Below are positions 41,637 to 50,371 of a stretch of 64,000 bases of DNA, piece by piece. Source of the stretch: an uncultured Spirochaetia bacterium (GTDB lineage: Bacteria; Spirochaetota; Spirochaetia; SZUA-6; Bin103); assembly GCA_958296075.1 (NCBI GenBank), contig CATQHW010000002.1, forward strand, positions 1,116,001-1,180,000, read 5' to 3'. Under the pieces are notes generated by a model. That model was not told where the DNA came from. It ran no database searches and saw only the letters and a list, made by a program, of their open reading frames with translations. The first letter of the stretch is position 1. The number at the start of each line of letters is the position of its first letter. The translations under genes were made by a program, and so were the position numbers.

Positions 41637-42892
41637 GGTCCGATGATACCGAGGCGGCGTCCGACCGCGGCGATGATCTCCAGCACCCGGTCGAGCTCGT
41701 CATCGGTGTGGATCGCCATGTAGGAGGTCCTGATGAGCGCCTTGTCGGGCGGCACGCCGGGGCTGATCACCGGGTTGGCGTAGATGCCCGCCTCGAACAA
41801 GGCGTGCCAGAACCGGAAGGTCAGATGGTCGTCGCCGATGATCAAGGGCACGATCGGCGTCTCGGCCACGTCGACGTTGAATCCCAGCGCCTTGTACTCG
41901 CGGATCATGCGCGCCGCGATCTGTTGCAGCCGCCGCGGGCGCTCCGGCTCCTCGCGCATGATGTTCAGCGCCGCCCGCGCCGCCGCCAGGTTGGCCGGCG
42001 GCATGCTGGCGCTGAAGATCAGCGAACGGCCGTGATGCTTGACGAAGTTGACGACCTCGCGGTCGCCGGCGACGAAGCCGCCGATCGAGCCGAACGACTT
42101 GGAGAACGTGCACATGACAAGGTCGGCGAGCGGTTGTCCGACATGTTCCTCGGTGCCGCGGCCGGTGTCGCCGATCACGCCGATCGCGTGCGCCTCGTCC
42201 AGGTAGACCCGCGCGCCGTGCCGCCGGGCGACCTCCGTAAGCTCTTCCAGGCGGACGATGTCGCCCTCCATGCTGAACACCCCGTCGGTGACCACCAGCT
42301 TGCCGGCGTCCGCGGGCGCCGAACTGAGCGCCCGATCGAGGTCGCGCGGGCTGTTGTGCGCGTACCGGTGGACCTTGATCGAGCCCATCCGCAGACCGGA
42401 GGCGTGAAAGATGCCGTCCATGACCGAGGCGTGATTCACCCGGTCGGAAAAGACGTGGTCGTTCTTGCCGAGCAGCGCGGAGATCGCGCCCAGGTTGGTC
42501 TGGTAGCCGGTCGTGAAGCAGAGCGCCGCCTGTTTGCCGACGAACTCGGCCAGCTCCGCCTCCAGCTCCTCGTGCAGCGTGAGCGTGCCGTTCAGGTACC
42601 GCGATCCCGAACAGGACGTGCCGTAGCGCTTGACCGCCGCGATCGCCGCCTCCCTGACGCGCGGGTCCCACGACAGGCCGAGGTAGTTGTTGGAGCCGAT
42701 CATGAGCAGGTCGCGTCCGTCGATCACCGCGGTGGTGCCGCGCACCTCCTCGATGGCGGCGAAATAGGGATAGAAGCCGATCTCCCCGATCTTGGCGTCG
42801 AGCCAGGCCTGATAGTCGCGGCACTTCTGAAACAGATCGGTCCCGGCGCGAGCGGCGGTGGACCGGCCGCCGTCAGCGTCGCTGCAGGTCAT
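41633..42892 (-). CDS. Alpha-oxoamine synthase (serine palmitoyltransferase/BioF-like)
   Basis: A PLP enzyme of 419 residues that condenses an acyl-CoA or acyl-ACP with an amino acid. LMIGSNNYLGLSWDPRV, FTTGYQTNLGAI, VTDGVFSMEGDI, VYLDEAHAIGVIG and FSKSFGSIGGFVAG (PLP Lys near 264) are family motifs. HHGRSLIFSASMPPAN resembles what I remember of bacterial serine palmitoyltransferases more than of BioF. Biotin (BioF), threonine (KBL), sulfonolipid and sphingolipid enzymes share these motifs. With the coupled FabZ-like gene a long-chain lipid product is favoured. Confidence 0.85.
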   Translation of the reverse strand: MTCSDADGGRSTAARAGTDLFQKCRDYQAWLDAKIGEIGFYPYFAAIEEVRGTTAVIDGRDLLMIGSNNYLGLSWDPRVREAAIAAVKRYGTSCSGSRYLNGTLTLHEELEAELAEFVGKQAALCFTTGYQTNLGAISALLGKNDHVFSDRVNHASVMDGIFHASGLRMGSIKVHRYAHNSPRDLDRALSSAPADAGKLVVTDGVFSMEGDIVRLEELTEVARRHGARVYLDEAHAIGVIGDTGRGTEEHVGQPLADLVMCTFSKSFGSIGGFVAGDREVVNFVKHHGRSLIFSASMPPANLAAARAALNIMREEPERPRRLQQIAARMIREYKALGFNVDVAETPIVPLIIGDDHLTFRFWHALFEAGIYANPVISPGVPPDKALIRTSYMAIHTDDELDRVLEIIAAVGRRLGIIGP

Positions 42893-42990
42893 ACATCACG
42901 GAGGGCGTCCCTCGGACGAAGCGGCGGCTCATGGCGTCGGCTGCAACGGATACTACGGAAGCGGCCCGCGCCGCAAGCCGCCCGGCCGGC

Positions 42991-43668
42991 TCATCCGGTC
43001 GGCCCGGTCTCGACCAGGGCCGCGAACATGGCGCGCATCGCCTCCGAGTCCCAGTCGCGCACGCCGATCGCCCGCGCGACGATCGTTCCCGCCGGGTCCA
43101 GGATATAGGTCATCGGCAGCGATCGGGCGGCGTAGACGCGACTGGTCGACAGGTCGGCGTCGATCACGATCTCGAAGGTGATGCCGGTCTCCGCAACGAA
43201 GCGCCTGACCTCGGCAGGCGTCTCGCCTAGATCGACGCCGACGACCCGCAGGCCGCGATCCGCAAGTTCCAGGTGGAGCCGCTCCAGCGCCGGCATTTCG
43301 ATCCGGCACGGGGCGCACCAGGTCGCCCAGAAGTTGAGCAGTACGTAGTGGCCAGCGTAGTCGTCCAGGGTCCGCGGTCTGCCGTCCATGGCCGCCAGCT
43401 CGAAGTCGACCCGCGCCTCCTTCTTCGCCGGCTCGAAGCCGAGGTCGGCCATCGCCTGCCGCACGGCTTGGGCGGCGCTTCCTGCTGCCGGGCGTGCGGC
43501 GGCAGGGTCTCGTGCGGCGGCAGGGTCCCGTGCGGCGGCAGGGTCTACGGTAGCAGAGCCGGCGCTGGCGTCCGCCTCCGGCGCCGGCGTCCGCGGCGAG
43601 CATCCGGCCAGCGCGAGCGCGAGCGCCGCGCAGACGATCCCGGTCGCGCGCCTGCCACCTCCTGTCAC
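42991..43668 (-). CDS. TlpA/ResA-like thioredoxin lipoprotein
   Basis: The lipobox LALALAGC ends the signal peptide (Cys near 23). A repetitive linker with three DPAAAR units (about 41-58) precedes a thioredoxin domain of the TlpA type: VLLNFWATWCAPCRIEMPAL (CAPC near 115), then SLPMTYILDPAGTIVARAIG with the cis-Pro. TlpA-like proteins reduce disulfides outside the cytoplasm, often for cytochrome c maturation. The GTG at 43668 is six bases after a TATGAT box. Confidence 0.9.
   Translation of the reverse strand: MTGGGRRATGIVCAALALALAGCSPRTPAPEADASAGSATVDPAAARDPAAARDPAAARPAAGSAAQAVRQAMADLGFEPAKKEARVDFELAAMDGRPRTLDDYAGHYVLLNFWATWCAPCRIEMPALERLHLELADRGLRVVGVDLGETPAEVRRFVAETGITFEIVIDADLSTSRVYAARSLPMTYILDPAGTIVARAIGVRDWDSEAMRAMFAALVETGPTG
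43493..43546 (-). repeat. 18-bp in-frame tandem repeat, three copies, in the TlpA-like gene
   Basis: Three near-identical 18-bp units (plus-strand CGTGCGGCGGCAGGGTCT; the middle unit ends CC) encode DPAAAR repeats in the linker behind the lipid anchor. Copy-number change would alter linker length without breaking the frame. Confidence 0.92.
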
Positions 43669-43674
43669 GACGAC

Positions 43675-43680
43675 ATCATA
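43675..43680 (-). promoter_or_regulatory. Putative -10 box (TATGAT) of the TlpA-like gene
   Basis: TATGAT matches five of six TATAAT bases. It ends six bases before the GTG at 43668, where no Shine-Dalgarno exists. Confidence 0.45.
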
Positions 43681-43772
43681 CGGAACGCCGAGCCCCGGCG
43701 GGAACGGCGGCGGCGCGCGCGAGCCGGCCGGCCTGAAGCGCCGCGTCCGCCCGGGCGATTTCTCCCGGTGAG

Positions 43773-45127
43773 ATGGGTCCGTCCTTTGTCGCGGCGGCGG
43801 TCGCCGCCGTCGGGTTGGCGGTGGCGCCGGCGGCGCTGCCGCTGGCGCTCTGCATCGTGGCGGCGGCGGCGGCGGCCGGCGGCGCGCTCTGGGGCTGCGG
43901 CACGGTGCACCGGCAGCCGGCGCTGCGCGCCTGCGCGGCGGCCGCCGCGCTCGGCGCGATGCTGGTCGCGACGGGAATCGTGCGGATGCGGATGGAGGAT
44001 CGGTCGGCCTACCTGGGGATCGCCGATCCCGGCCCGGTGGTGGTGCGCGGCGCCGTGCTCGACGACAGCCGGCCGCTGGCGCGGGGCGGCACGGCGCTGT
44101 CGCTGCAGGTCTTCTCGGTTTCCGGCCGCGGCGGCGCGCTGCGGGCCACGGCCGACCTGCGGATCGACCTGTTCCTGCGCGGCGCCGAATCGCTGCACCG
44201 CGGCGAGGTGGTGGCGGCGGCGCTCGACGCTTCGCCGAACCTCAGGCAGGTCCGGCCGGCCGGCCGGCCGGTGCGGGCCGGCGAACCGGTGCGGGTCGAG
44301 CGGCAGGGGTTTCGATCGCCGCTCTGGAGGGTCCGCGCGGCCGTGCGCGAGCGGATCGTCGCGGCCGTGGCGCGCGCCGGGCCGGCGGCGGGGCTGGCTG
44401 CGGCGGTGCTGATCGGCGACCGGCGGCTCCTGGACGCCGGCGTCACCGCGCGCTTCCGCCGGGCCGGCGCGTCTCACCTGCTGGCGCTGTCCGGCCTTCA
44501 CGTCGGCATCGTCTACGGCTGCGCGCTGGTGCTCATGCGCGCCGCGCCGCGCCGCGCCGCGCGGGACCGCCGATCGCCGCCGCGGTCGCCGCCGCCTATG
44601 CGCTGATCGCCACCGGCGGGCCGGCGCTGGCGCGCGCGGCGATCATGGCCGCGGTCGGATCGCTGCTGGCGGTGACCGACCGCGAACGGCGGCCGGTGCC
44701 GATCATCGCGCTCGCCGCGCTCATCCTGCTGGTGATCGATCCGCTCGCCGCCGCGCAGCTTTCGTTTCAGCTCTCGTTCCTGGCGCTGCTCGGCGTGCTG
44801 GCCGGCGCGCGGGCGGCCGCGCGCCTCCCGCCGGGGCCGCTCCGCTACGCCGGCGGCGCCGTGCTCTGCTCGATCGGCGCCCAGATCGCCACGGCGCCCC
44901 TGGTATTGACCGTGTTCGGCGAGCTCTACCCGGGATCGGTGCTGTTCGCGCCGGTGCTGATGCCGGCGGTGACGGTCTTCCTGGCCGCCGCGCTCGGCGT
45001 GGGGGCGGCGGGTCAGCTCTCCTGGAGGGTTCCGGCGGAGGGCGCTGGCGCGATCCTCGATCTGGCGTCTATCATCCTGGAGGCCAGCATCTCGCTCAGC
45101 GCCGCCATTCCGGGGATTTCTCTATGA
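43773..45127 (+). pseudogene. comEC: ComEC/Rec2-like competence channel gene, frameshifted
   Basis: The first frame (43773 to about 44560) encodes a DUF4131-type beta region and the ComEC competence-domain start, RRAGASHLLALSGLHVGIVYG. The second frame (from about 44565 to 45127) continues it with AAYALIATGGPALARAAIMAAVGSLL, then SFQLSFLALLGVL and further membrane helices. ComEC carries single-stranded DNA across the inner membrane in transformation. The switch falls on a GCCGC x4 repeat at 44541-44560; losing one unit restores one frame of about 450 residues. No metallo-beta-lactamase domain follows, as in many short ComECs. It could be a phase switch, decay or an assembly error. Confidence 0.85.
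44541..44560. repeat. GCCGC x4 pentanucleotide repeat in comEC
   Basis: Four exact GCCGC units lie at the point where the reading frame of comEC is broken. Three units (or six) would join the two frames. Pentanucleotide repeats are classic slippage sites. Confidence 0.95.
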
Positions 45128-45137
45128 CCGACGATCC

Positions 45138-46008
45138 GTGAATCACGACTCGCCGACCGAAATCCGGCACGCGATGGAAGCCGCCGGCATCGCGCTGAAG
45201 AAGCGCTGGGGGCAGAACTTCATGATCAATCGCGGCGCACGGCGCAAGATCGTGGAGTTGCTCGATCCGCAGCCGGGCGAGGTGGTCTGGGAGATCGGCG
45301 CGGGACTCGGCGCGTTGACGGAGATGATCGAGCCGCTGGCCGGCGCTACCGTGGCGTTCGAGAGCGATCACGGCTTGGTCCGGCACCTGCGGTCGGCGTT
45401 CTCCGGCGTGAACGTGCAGGTCGTGGCCGGGGACTTCCTGGAGACCCGCGAGCAGACGGTGGCGGCGTACGGGACGCCGCAGCGCGTGGCCGGCAACCTG
45501 CCGTACAGCAGCGGGGGCGGCGATCGTGGCCGCGCTGGTCGAGCACGGGCCGCACGTCGGCCGCATGGTCTTCACCCTGCAGAAGGAGGTGGTCGAACGG
45601 ATGTGCGCGGCGCCCGGATCGCGCGCATACTCGTCGTTCTCGGCGATCTGTCAGGCGTTCTATGCCGTCGCCGGACAGGGCGACCTGCAGCCCGGCTCGT
45701 TCTACCCGGCGCCGGAGGTGCAGTCCGGCGTGGTGACGATGGAGGTGCGCGCCGATGCCGGCCGCGTGCGGGACCGGGCCGTCTTCTTCACGCTGGTGCG
45801 CGCGGCGTTTTCGGCCCGGCGCAAGACGCTGCGCAACAATCTCCTGCGGTCGTCGCCGTTTCCGCTGGCCAAGCGCGACCTGCTGGCGGTCTTGCAGCAC
45901 CTGGGGATCGAGGCGGGCGTGCGCGCGGAGGCGCTGAGCGCCGATGACCTTGCCGCGGTCAGCGAGCGGATCGCCGCGCTGGTGCGCCAGTTCGCGAGCG
46001 AATCGTGA
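45138..46008 (+). pseudogene. rsmA: 16S rRNA dimethyladenosine transferase gene, frameshifted
   Basis: The first frame gives KKRWGQNFMINRGARRKIVELL, VWEIGAGLGALTEM (SAM site) and VAGNLPYSSG (catalytic NLPY). It then breaks at a G5 run (45513-45517). With one G removed, the sequence continues SSGAAIVAALVEHG into FTLQKEVVERMCAAPGSRAYSSFS and the C-terminal RKTLRNNLL, all typical RsmA. RsmA dimethylates A1518 and A1519 of 16S rRNA. The rest of the gene is undamaged, so an assembly error or a very recent mutation is likely. It is coupled to tyrA-like gene by GTGA. Confidence 0.88.
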
Positions 46009-46748
46009 GTGGCGGCGAGATCGGCATCTACGGCCTGGGCCGGTTCGGTTCGTTCTGGGCGGAGCGGCTGGCCCGCCGCGCGACCGTAAAGGCGTTTTCC
46101 CGGCGCAGCCGGGCGGCGCCGGCCGGCGTGGAGCTGGTATCCGAAGAGCGTCTGCTGGAATGCCCGGTGCTGATCCTGTGCGTGGCGATCTCCGCCATGG
46201 AGCAGGTGGTCGGCCGCATCCGCGATCGGCTGCCGGCCGGCGTCACGGTGATGGACACCTGCTCCGTGAAGGGCTACCCGACGCGGCTGATGGACCGGAC
46301 GCTGCCGGCCGGCGCGCGCATCCTGGGCACCCATCCGATGTTCGGCCCCGACTCCGGGCGGGAGACGATCGCCGGTCTGCCGATGGTGCTCTGTCCGGTC
46401 CGCATCGAGCCTGCGCCGCTGGCGCGGTGGGAGCGCTTCTTTGCAGAGCTCGAGCTGAACGTGGTGGTGATGGAGCCGGACGCGCATGATCGCGAGGCGG
46501 CGTTCACGCAGGGCGTGACCCACTACGTCGGCCGGGTCCTGGCCGAAATGCGCCTGCGGGAATCCACCATCGGGCCGCTCGGCTTTCAACGGCTGCTGTC
46601 GATCGTGGAACAGACCTGCAACGACCCCTGGCAGCTCTTTGCCGATCTGCAGCGGTTCAACCCGCATACCATGGAGATGCGCGCCGGGCTGGAAGCGGCG
46701 TTCCGCGGCGTCTCCGCGCGGCTCGACGACGTCCGGGACGACCCGTAG
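46005..46748 (+). CDS. Prephenate dehydrogenase-like protein
   Basis: A short TyrA-family protein of 247 residues: Rossmann start IGIYGLGRFGSFWAERLA, then VMDTCSVKGYPTRLM, ILGTHPMFGPDSGRET (catalytic His region) and FTQGVTHYVGRVLAEM. TyrA oxidises prephenate or arogenate towards tyrosine using NAD(P). It has no ACT or chorismate mutase domain. GTG start overlaps the rsmA stop. No other aromatic amino acid gene is in the window. Confidence 0.87.
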   Translation: MSGGEIGIYGLGRFGSFWAERLARRATVKAFSRRSRAAPAGVELVSEERLLECPVLILCVAISAMEQVVGRIRDRLPAGVTVMDTCSVKGYPTRLMDRTLPAGARILGTHPMFGPDSGRETIAGLPMVLCPVRIEPAPLARWERFFAELELNVVVMEPDAHDREAAFTQGVTHYVGRVLAEMRLRESTIGPLGFQRLLSIVEQTCNDPWQLFADLQRFNPHTMEMRAGLEAAFRGVSARLDDVRDDP

Positions 46749-46814
46749 CGCGCATCGCAGCCGCACTTGCCGCCGGTGCGGCGACTCGACAGACTTACCG
46801 TGGGAGGGGTGGCG

Positions 46815-47213
46815 GTGTCCGATCGAAGGCTTGCGGAGTTCGACGACGACTCCATCGACACGGTATTGGGCGAGGACGTGGAGTTCGAGGGCGATGTGAC
46901 GTTCGAACGTTCGCTGATCGTCAAGGGCGACGTGAAGGGCACGGTCACCGCCTCGGGAATCCTGTATGTCGATGAGCGCGCCACCGTGTCCGCGCAGGTC
47001 GAGGTGGAGCGCCTGCGCTGCAAGGGGCGGGTCACCGGCGACGTGACCGCGCGGGCCGGCGTCGAGCTCTACTCGACGGCGACCGTCGCCGGTGACGTCG
47101 CCACCCCGGAGTTGGCGATGGAGAGCGGCAGCCGGCTCAACGGGCGCTGCATCATGGGCGGCGACCCCGCCGCGGAGTCGGGCGACCCGCCGGCTCTGCC
47201 GGAGCCCGCCTAG
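46815..47213 (+). CDS. Bactofilin (polymer-forming cytoskeletal protein)
   Basis: A 132-residue bactofilin with a right-handed beta-helix core: TFERSLIVKGDVKGTVTASG, ILYVDERATVSAQVEVERL, then GDVTARAGVELYSTATVAGD. Bactofilins self-assemble into filaments that help set cell shape, including helical shape in some bacteria. The GTG at 46815 follows GGGAGG by about seven bases and gives SDRRLAEFDDDSIDTVLGED as the flexible N-tail; this start is preferred over the upstream TTG at 46767. It is the last gene before tRNA-Lys. Confidence 0.9.
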   Translation: MSDRRLAEFDDDSIDTVLGEDVEFEGDVTFERSLIVKGDVKGTVTASGILYVDERATVSAQVEVERLRCKGRVTGDVTARAGVELYSTATVAGDVATPELAMESGSRLNGRCIMGGDPAAESGDPPALPEPA

Positions 47214-47276
47214 CGCCCGGACGCCCCACGGGGCCGTTGACCGTGGCGGGGTGCGGCGGGTCAAATGTCGGCGTGT

Positions 47277-47349
47277 GGGCCGCTAGCTCAGGTGGTAGAG
47301 CAACAGCCTTTTAAGCTGTGGGTCGACGGTTCGAATCCGTCGCGGCTCA
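47277..47349 (+). tRNA. tRNA-Lys (UUU)
   Basis: A 73-nt cloverleaf. The acceptor stem is GGGCCGC/GCGGCTC (one G-T pair) with discriminator A. The anticodon stem ACAGC/GCTGT holds loop CTTTTAA with anticodon TTT, and the T arm is GGTTCGAATCC. Confidence 0.96.
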
Positions 47350-47371
47350 AAGAGAACCAGGAGCACCATCG

Positions 47372-47563
47372 ATGAAAGACCAGGAAGGGCGCGATGGAGT
47401 GCGCGGCGTGGTCGTGCCGATCCTTACGCCGCTGATGGGGATCGTCGAGCACGACACCGCGTCGGCTCCGGTTCTGTCCCTGGACGAGGCGGACAAGGCG
47501 CGGAGCCCGCCGCTGCCGGAGGAGGTGGGGCTGCGTATCGACCCCGCGCATGGGTGCCGGTAG
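47372..47563 (+). pseudogene. Core-deleted DapA-family aldolase remnant
   Basis: This 63-residue frame begins GVRGVVVPILTPL, the first strand of dihydrodipicolinate synthase-family lyases. It then passes at once into GIVEHDTASAPVLSLDEADK, which resembles the C-terminal helix of the same family, ending EEVGLRIDP. The roughly 230 residues of the barrel between them, including the Schiff-base Lys, are missing. AGGAG at 47359-47363, eight bases before the ATG, is intact, so the stub may still be translated. Family assignment rests on short matches. Confidence 0.6.
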
Positions 47564-48455
47564 GCGGCTCTTCACCAGCGCGGAAAGCGCCAACCCCGGA
47601 CCCTTCACCGCCGTCGATTGGGCGCTGTTCTGTTCGGTATCGACGATCTGGGGCGCCTCGTTCCTGCTCATCGACATCGCCCTGGATGCCTTTCAACCCG
47701 GCTTGATCACCTTCCTGCGGGTGGCCGGCGGGGCGGCCATGCTGTGGCTGGTCCCCGCCGCGCGCCGGCCACTGGCGGCTGAGGATCGCCTGCGGGTCGT
47801 CGTGCTGTCGGTCGTCTGGGTCGCGGTGCCGTTCACGATCTTCCCGGTCGCCCAGCAGTGGGTGAACTCGGCGCTCACCGGCATGCTCAACGGGGCAATG
47901 CCGATCTTCGCCGCGATCCTGTCGGCCGCGCTGCTGCGGCGCGCGCCGCAGCCGGCGCGGCTCGCCGGGCTGCTGATCGGATCGGCCGGCGTGACGGCGA
48001 TCGCCTGGTCGATGACCGCGCCCGGCGCCTCCAGCGCGTCCGGCGTCGCGCTGATCCTGTGCGCGACGCTCTGCTACGCCGTCGCGGTCACCTTGGCCGT
48101 GCCGCTGCAGCAGCGCTACGGAGCGGTGCCGGTGATGGCGCGCATCGCGGCGCTCGCGGCGCTGTGGACCGCGCCGTACGGCCTGTACGGACTGGGCGGC
48201 TCCATGTTCGCCTGGTCCGCGCTGTTCGCGGTGCTCGCCATCGGCGTCGTGGGCACGGGCGCGGCCTACTGGATCATGGGCACCCTGGTGGGCCGCGCGG
48301 GCTCGGTCCGCGCATCGTTCATCACCTACCTGATCCCGGTGGTGGCGCTGGCGCTGGGCGTCCTGCTGCGCGGCGACCGGGTAAGCCGACTGGCCGTCGC
48401 CGGCGTCGTCCTGGCTACGAGCGGGGCGCTGCTGGCGGCGCGCCGGGAACGCTGA
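47550..48455 (+). CDS. EamA/DMT-superfamily transporter
   Basis: A 301-residue inner-membrane protein with about ten helices in two EamA repeats. FCSVSTIWGASFLLIDIAL and the central MLNGAMPIFAAILSAALL are in the first; ILCATLCYAVAVTLAVPL and RASFITYLIPVVALALGVLL are in the second. Members export amino acids, nucleosides or other small metabolites. It overlaps the DapA remnant by 14 bp. Confidence 0.88.
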   Translation: MGAGRRLFTSAESANPGPFTAVDWALFCSVSTIWGASFLLIDIALDAFQPGLITFLRVAGGAAMLWLVPAARRPLAAEDRLRVVVLSVVWVAVPFTIFPVAQQWVNSALTGMLNGAMPIFAAILSAALLRRAPQPARLAGLLIGSAGVTAIAWSMTAPGASSASGVALILCATLCYAVAVTLAVPLQQRYGAVPVMARIAALAALWTAPYGLYGLGGSMFAWSALFAVLAIGVVGTGAAYWIMGTLVGRAGSVRASFITYLIPVVALALGVLLRGDRVSRLAVAGVVLATSGALLAARRER

Positions 48456-48522
48456 CCTGCCGTCGCGCGCGGTGTGCGCGGCGCGCCGAGAGCCGTACAC
48501 TCTCCCGTACGGCAGGTAAGGT

Positions 48523-50334
48523 ATGGCGGGGCACACGATGATCGATGAACGGTACGTCGCGGCGGGCACGGTCGAGTCGGTGCGCGCCAAGGGGGTCGTC
48601 CTGGTCGAAGGCGACGGGGTCACGATCGCGGTATTTGCCGACGGCGACCGCATCGCCGCCGTCGACAACCGCTGTCCGCACATGGGGTTCCCGCTGCACC
48701 GCGGCTCGCTCCGCGACGGCATCCTGACCTGCCACTGGCACCACGCCCGGTTCGACGCCGCCAGCGGCTGCGCGTTCGACCTGTTCGCCGACGACGTCCC
48801 CTCCTATGCGGTGCGGATCGTCGATCGACAGGTCCTGGTCTCTCGGACCCCGCGCCGGCGCGCCGACGCCGCCTTCTACGGGCAGCGCCTGCAGCGCGGG
48901 CTCGATATCGGCGTGGGGCTGATCCAGGCCAAGGCGCTGCTCGGCCTCCTGGACGGCGGTCAGGACCCTTCCGGGGTGATCGCCGCCGTCTCCGGCTTCG
49001 CCGCCCGCAGGCTGGCGAGGTGGGGCGAGGGGCTGGTGCGCCTTACCTGCGTGGCCAACCTCGCACCGTACCTGAGCGAGGATACGCGCTATCTGGCGCT
49101 CTACTACGCGACCCGGCAGGTCGCCGCGGAGGCGGCCGGGGCGGCGCCGCATCGCCTGCGCGGCGCGCTCGACGGCGACGGCCGCCGGCTCGACGAGCTG
49201 TCCCGCTGGCTGGAGACGTTCGTCGCCGCGCGCCACGCCGACGGGGTCGAACGCACGCTGGCGACCGCGCTGCGCACGCAGAGCGCGCGCGACGCCGCCG
49301 GACTGCTGTCCGGGGCGGCCGCGCAGCGGCTCTATGCGGAGGGCGGGCACCTGCTCGACTCGTGCAACAAGGTGTTCGAGCTGATCGATCACGTCGGAGC
49401 CGGTGACGCGGAGACGCACGTGGCGCTCCTGGCCGGCCGGATCGCGGCGGCGCGCGGCGAGGAGGAGGGGAGCGCCTGGCGGCACCCGGTCGATCTGGTG
49501 AGCGCCGCCCGCGAGGTGGAGGAATCGCTGCCGGAATTGCTGGAAGCGGGCCGGAACGCCGGGACCGGGGCGGACCGCGCGGCGATGCCGCGGCCGGCGG
49601 CGGGTCGCCTGCTGCCGGTGCTGCTCGGCGATGACGGGCGGGCGGTGGTCGCGGCGATCGGCGACGCGCTCTCCGCCGGAACCGCTGCGCGGACGCTGTC
49701 GGCGGTGGTCGCCTACGCAGCGGGGCTGCGGCTGGCGCGCTTCTCGGCCTCCAACGACGTGGGCGACTGGTTCAGCGCGCAGCACACCTTCATCTTCGCA
49801 AACGCCGTGGACCGCGCCGTCCGGCGCAACCCGACCACGCGCACGGTGGCCTTGATCGTGCAGGCGGCGCTGGCGGTGCACGCCGACCGGTTCCTGAACG
49901 TGCCGCCGGCCCGGCTGCCCGGCGAGCGCGACGGCCTGGACGCGCTGCCGGCGGATCCGCAGGAGTTGCTCGACCGGCTGCTCGACACCATGGACCGCCG
50001 CAGCGTCCCGGGCGAGGCGGACGCGCTGACCGCCCGCTACCTGCGCGCCGGCGGCTCCCTGGAGCGGCTGATCGATACGCTGGTCTATGCGACGGTGCGC
50101 GAGGACCTCGACTTCCACAGCCTGCAGGTGCTGGAAGCCGCGGTCGCCCAGGGACGGAACTGGGGAGACGGCCCGGAGCGGGAGCACCTGATGGTCGGCG
50201 TGGCGCGCAACCTGGCCGCGCACTGTCCGACGCGGCGCGCCGGCCTGAGCACGGCCCTGATCGCGCGGCGTCTGCATCGGGGTCAGGCGCTCTACGAGGA
50301 TGACGGCACGCTGGACGATGGAGACCGCTCGTAA
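48523..50334 (+). CDS. Rieske [2Fe-2S] protein with large helical C-terminal domain
   Basis: The first 105 residues form a Rieske ferredoxin domain: cluster ligands are in NRCPHMGFPLHRGSL (Cys-x-His) and LTCHWHHARFDAASG (Cys-x-x-His). The next 490 residues are mostly helical by appearance and unrelated to known oxygenase catalytic domains as far as I can tell. Notable segments are SASNDVGDWFSAQHTFIFAN and LVYATVREDLDFHSLQVLEA, which contain His residues that could bind a metal or substrate. The protein is likely cytoplasmic; redox function is inferred. The start ATG 48523 has a purine-rich AGGTAAGG upstream. Confidence 0.75.
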   Translation: MAGHTMIDERYVAAGTVESVRAKGVVLVEGDGVTIAVFADGDRIAAVDNRCPHMGFPLHRGSLRDGILTCHWHHARFDAASGCAFDLFADDVPSYAVRIVDRQVLVSRTPRRRADAAFYGQRLQRGLDIGVGLIQAKALLGLLDGGQDPSGVIAAVSGFAARRLARWGEGLVRLTCVANLAPYLSEDTRYLALYYATRQVAAEAAGAAPHRLRGALDGDGRRLDELSRWLETFVAARHADGVERTLATALRTQSARDAAGLLSGAAAQRLYAEGGHLLDSCNKVFELIDHVGAGDAETHVALLAGRIAAARGEEEGSAWRHPVDLVSAAREVEESLPELLEAGRNAGTGADRAAMPRPAAGRLLPVLLGDDGRAVVAAIGDALSAGTAARTLSAVVAYAAGLRLARFSASNDVGDWFSAQHTFIFANAVDRAVRRNPTTRTVALIVQAALAVHADRFLNVPPARLPGERDGLDALPADPQELLDRLLDTMDRRSVPGEADALTARYLRAGGSLERLIDTLVYATVREDLDFHSLQVLEAAVAQGRNWGDGPEREHLMVGVARNLAAHCPTRRAGLSTALIARRLHRGQALYEDDGTLDDGDRS

Positions 50335-50356
50335 GAGGTGCGATGGGCCGGCGTGA

Positions 50357-50362
50357 TAGACT
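50357..50362 (+). promoter_or_regulatory. Putative -10 box (TAGACT) of the DegT gene
   Basis: TAGACT ends nine bases before ATG 50372. No Shine-Dalgarno or -35 box was seen. It fits the TANNNT pattern. Confidence 0.3.
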
Positions 50363-50371
50363 GGCCGCGCC

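Noticed and set aside
42893..42990. Small gene between the alpha-oxoamine synthase and TlpA-like genes
   Set aside because: The open frames of the 98-bp space are short, lack ribosome sites and show no resemblance to known proteins.
47214..47276. Terminator between bactofilin and tRNA-Lys
   Set aside because: Short GC-rich inverted repeats occur but none has a T-run; nothing convincing was seen.
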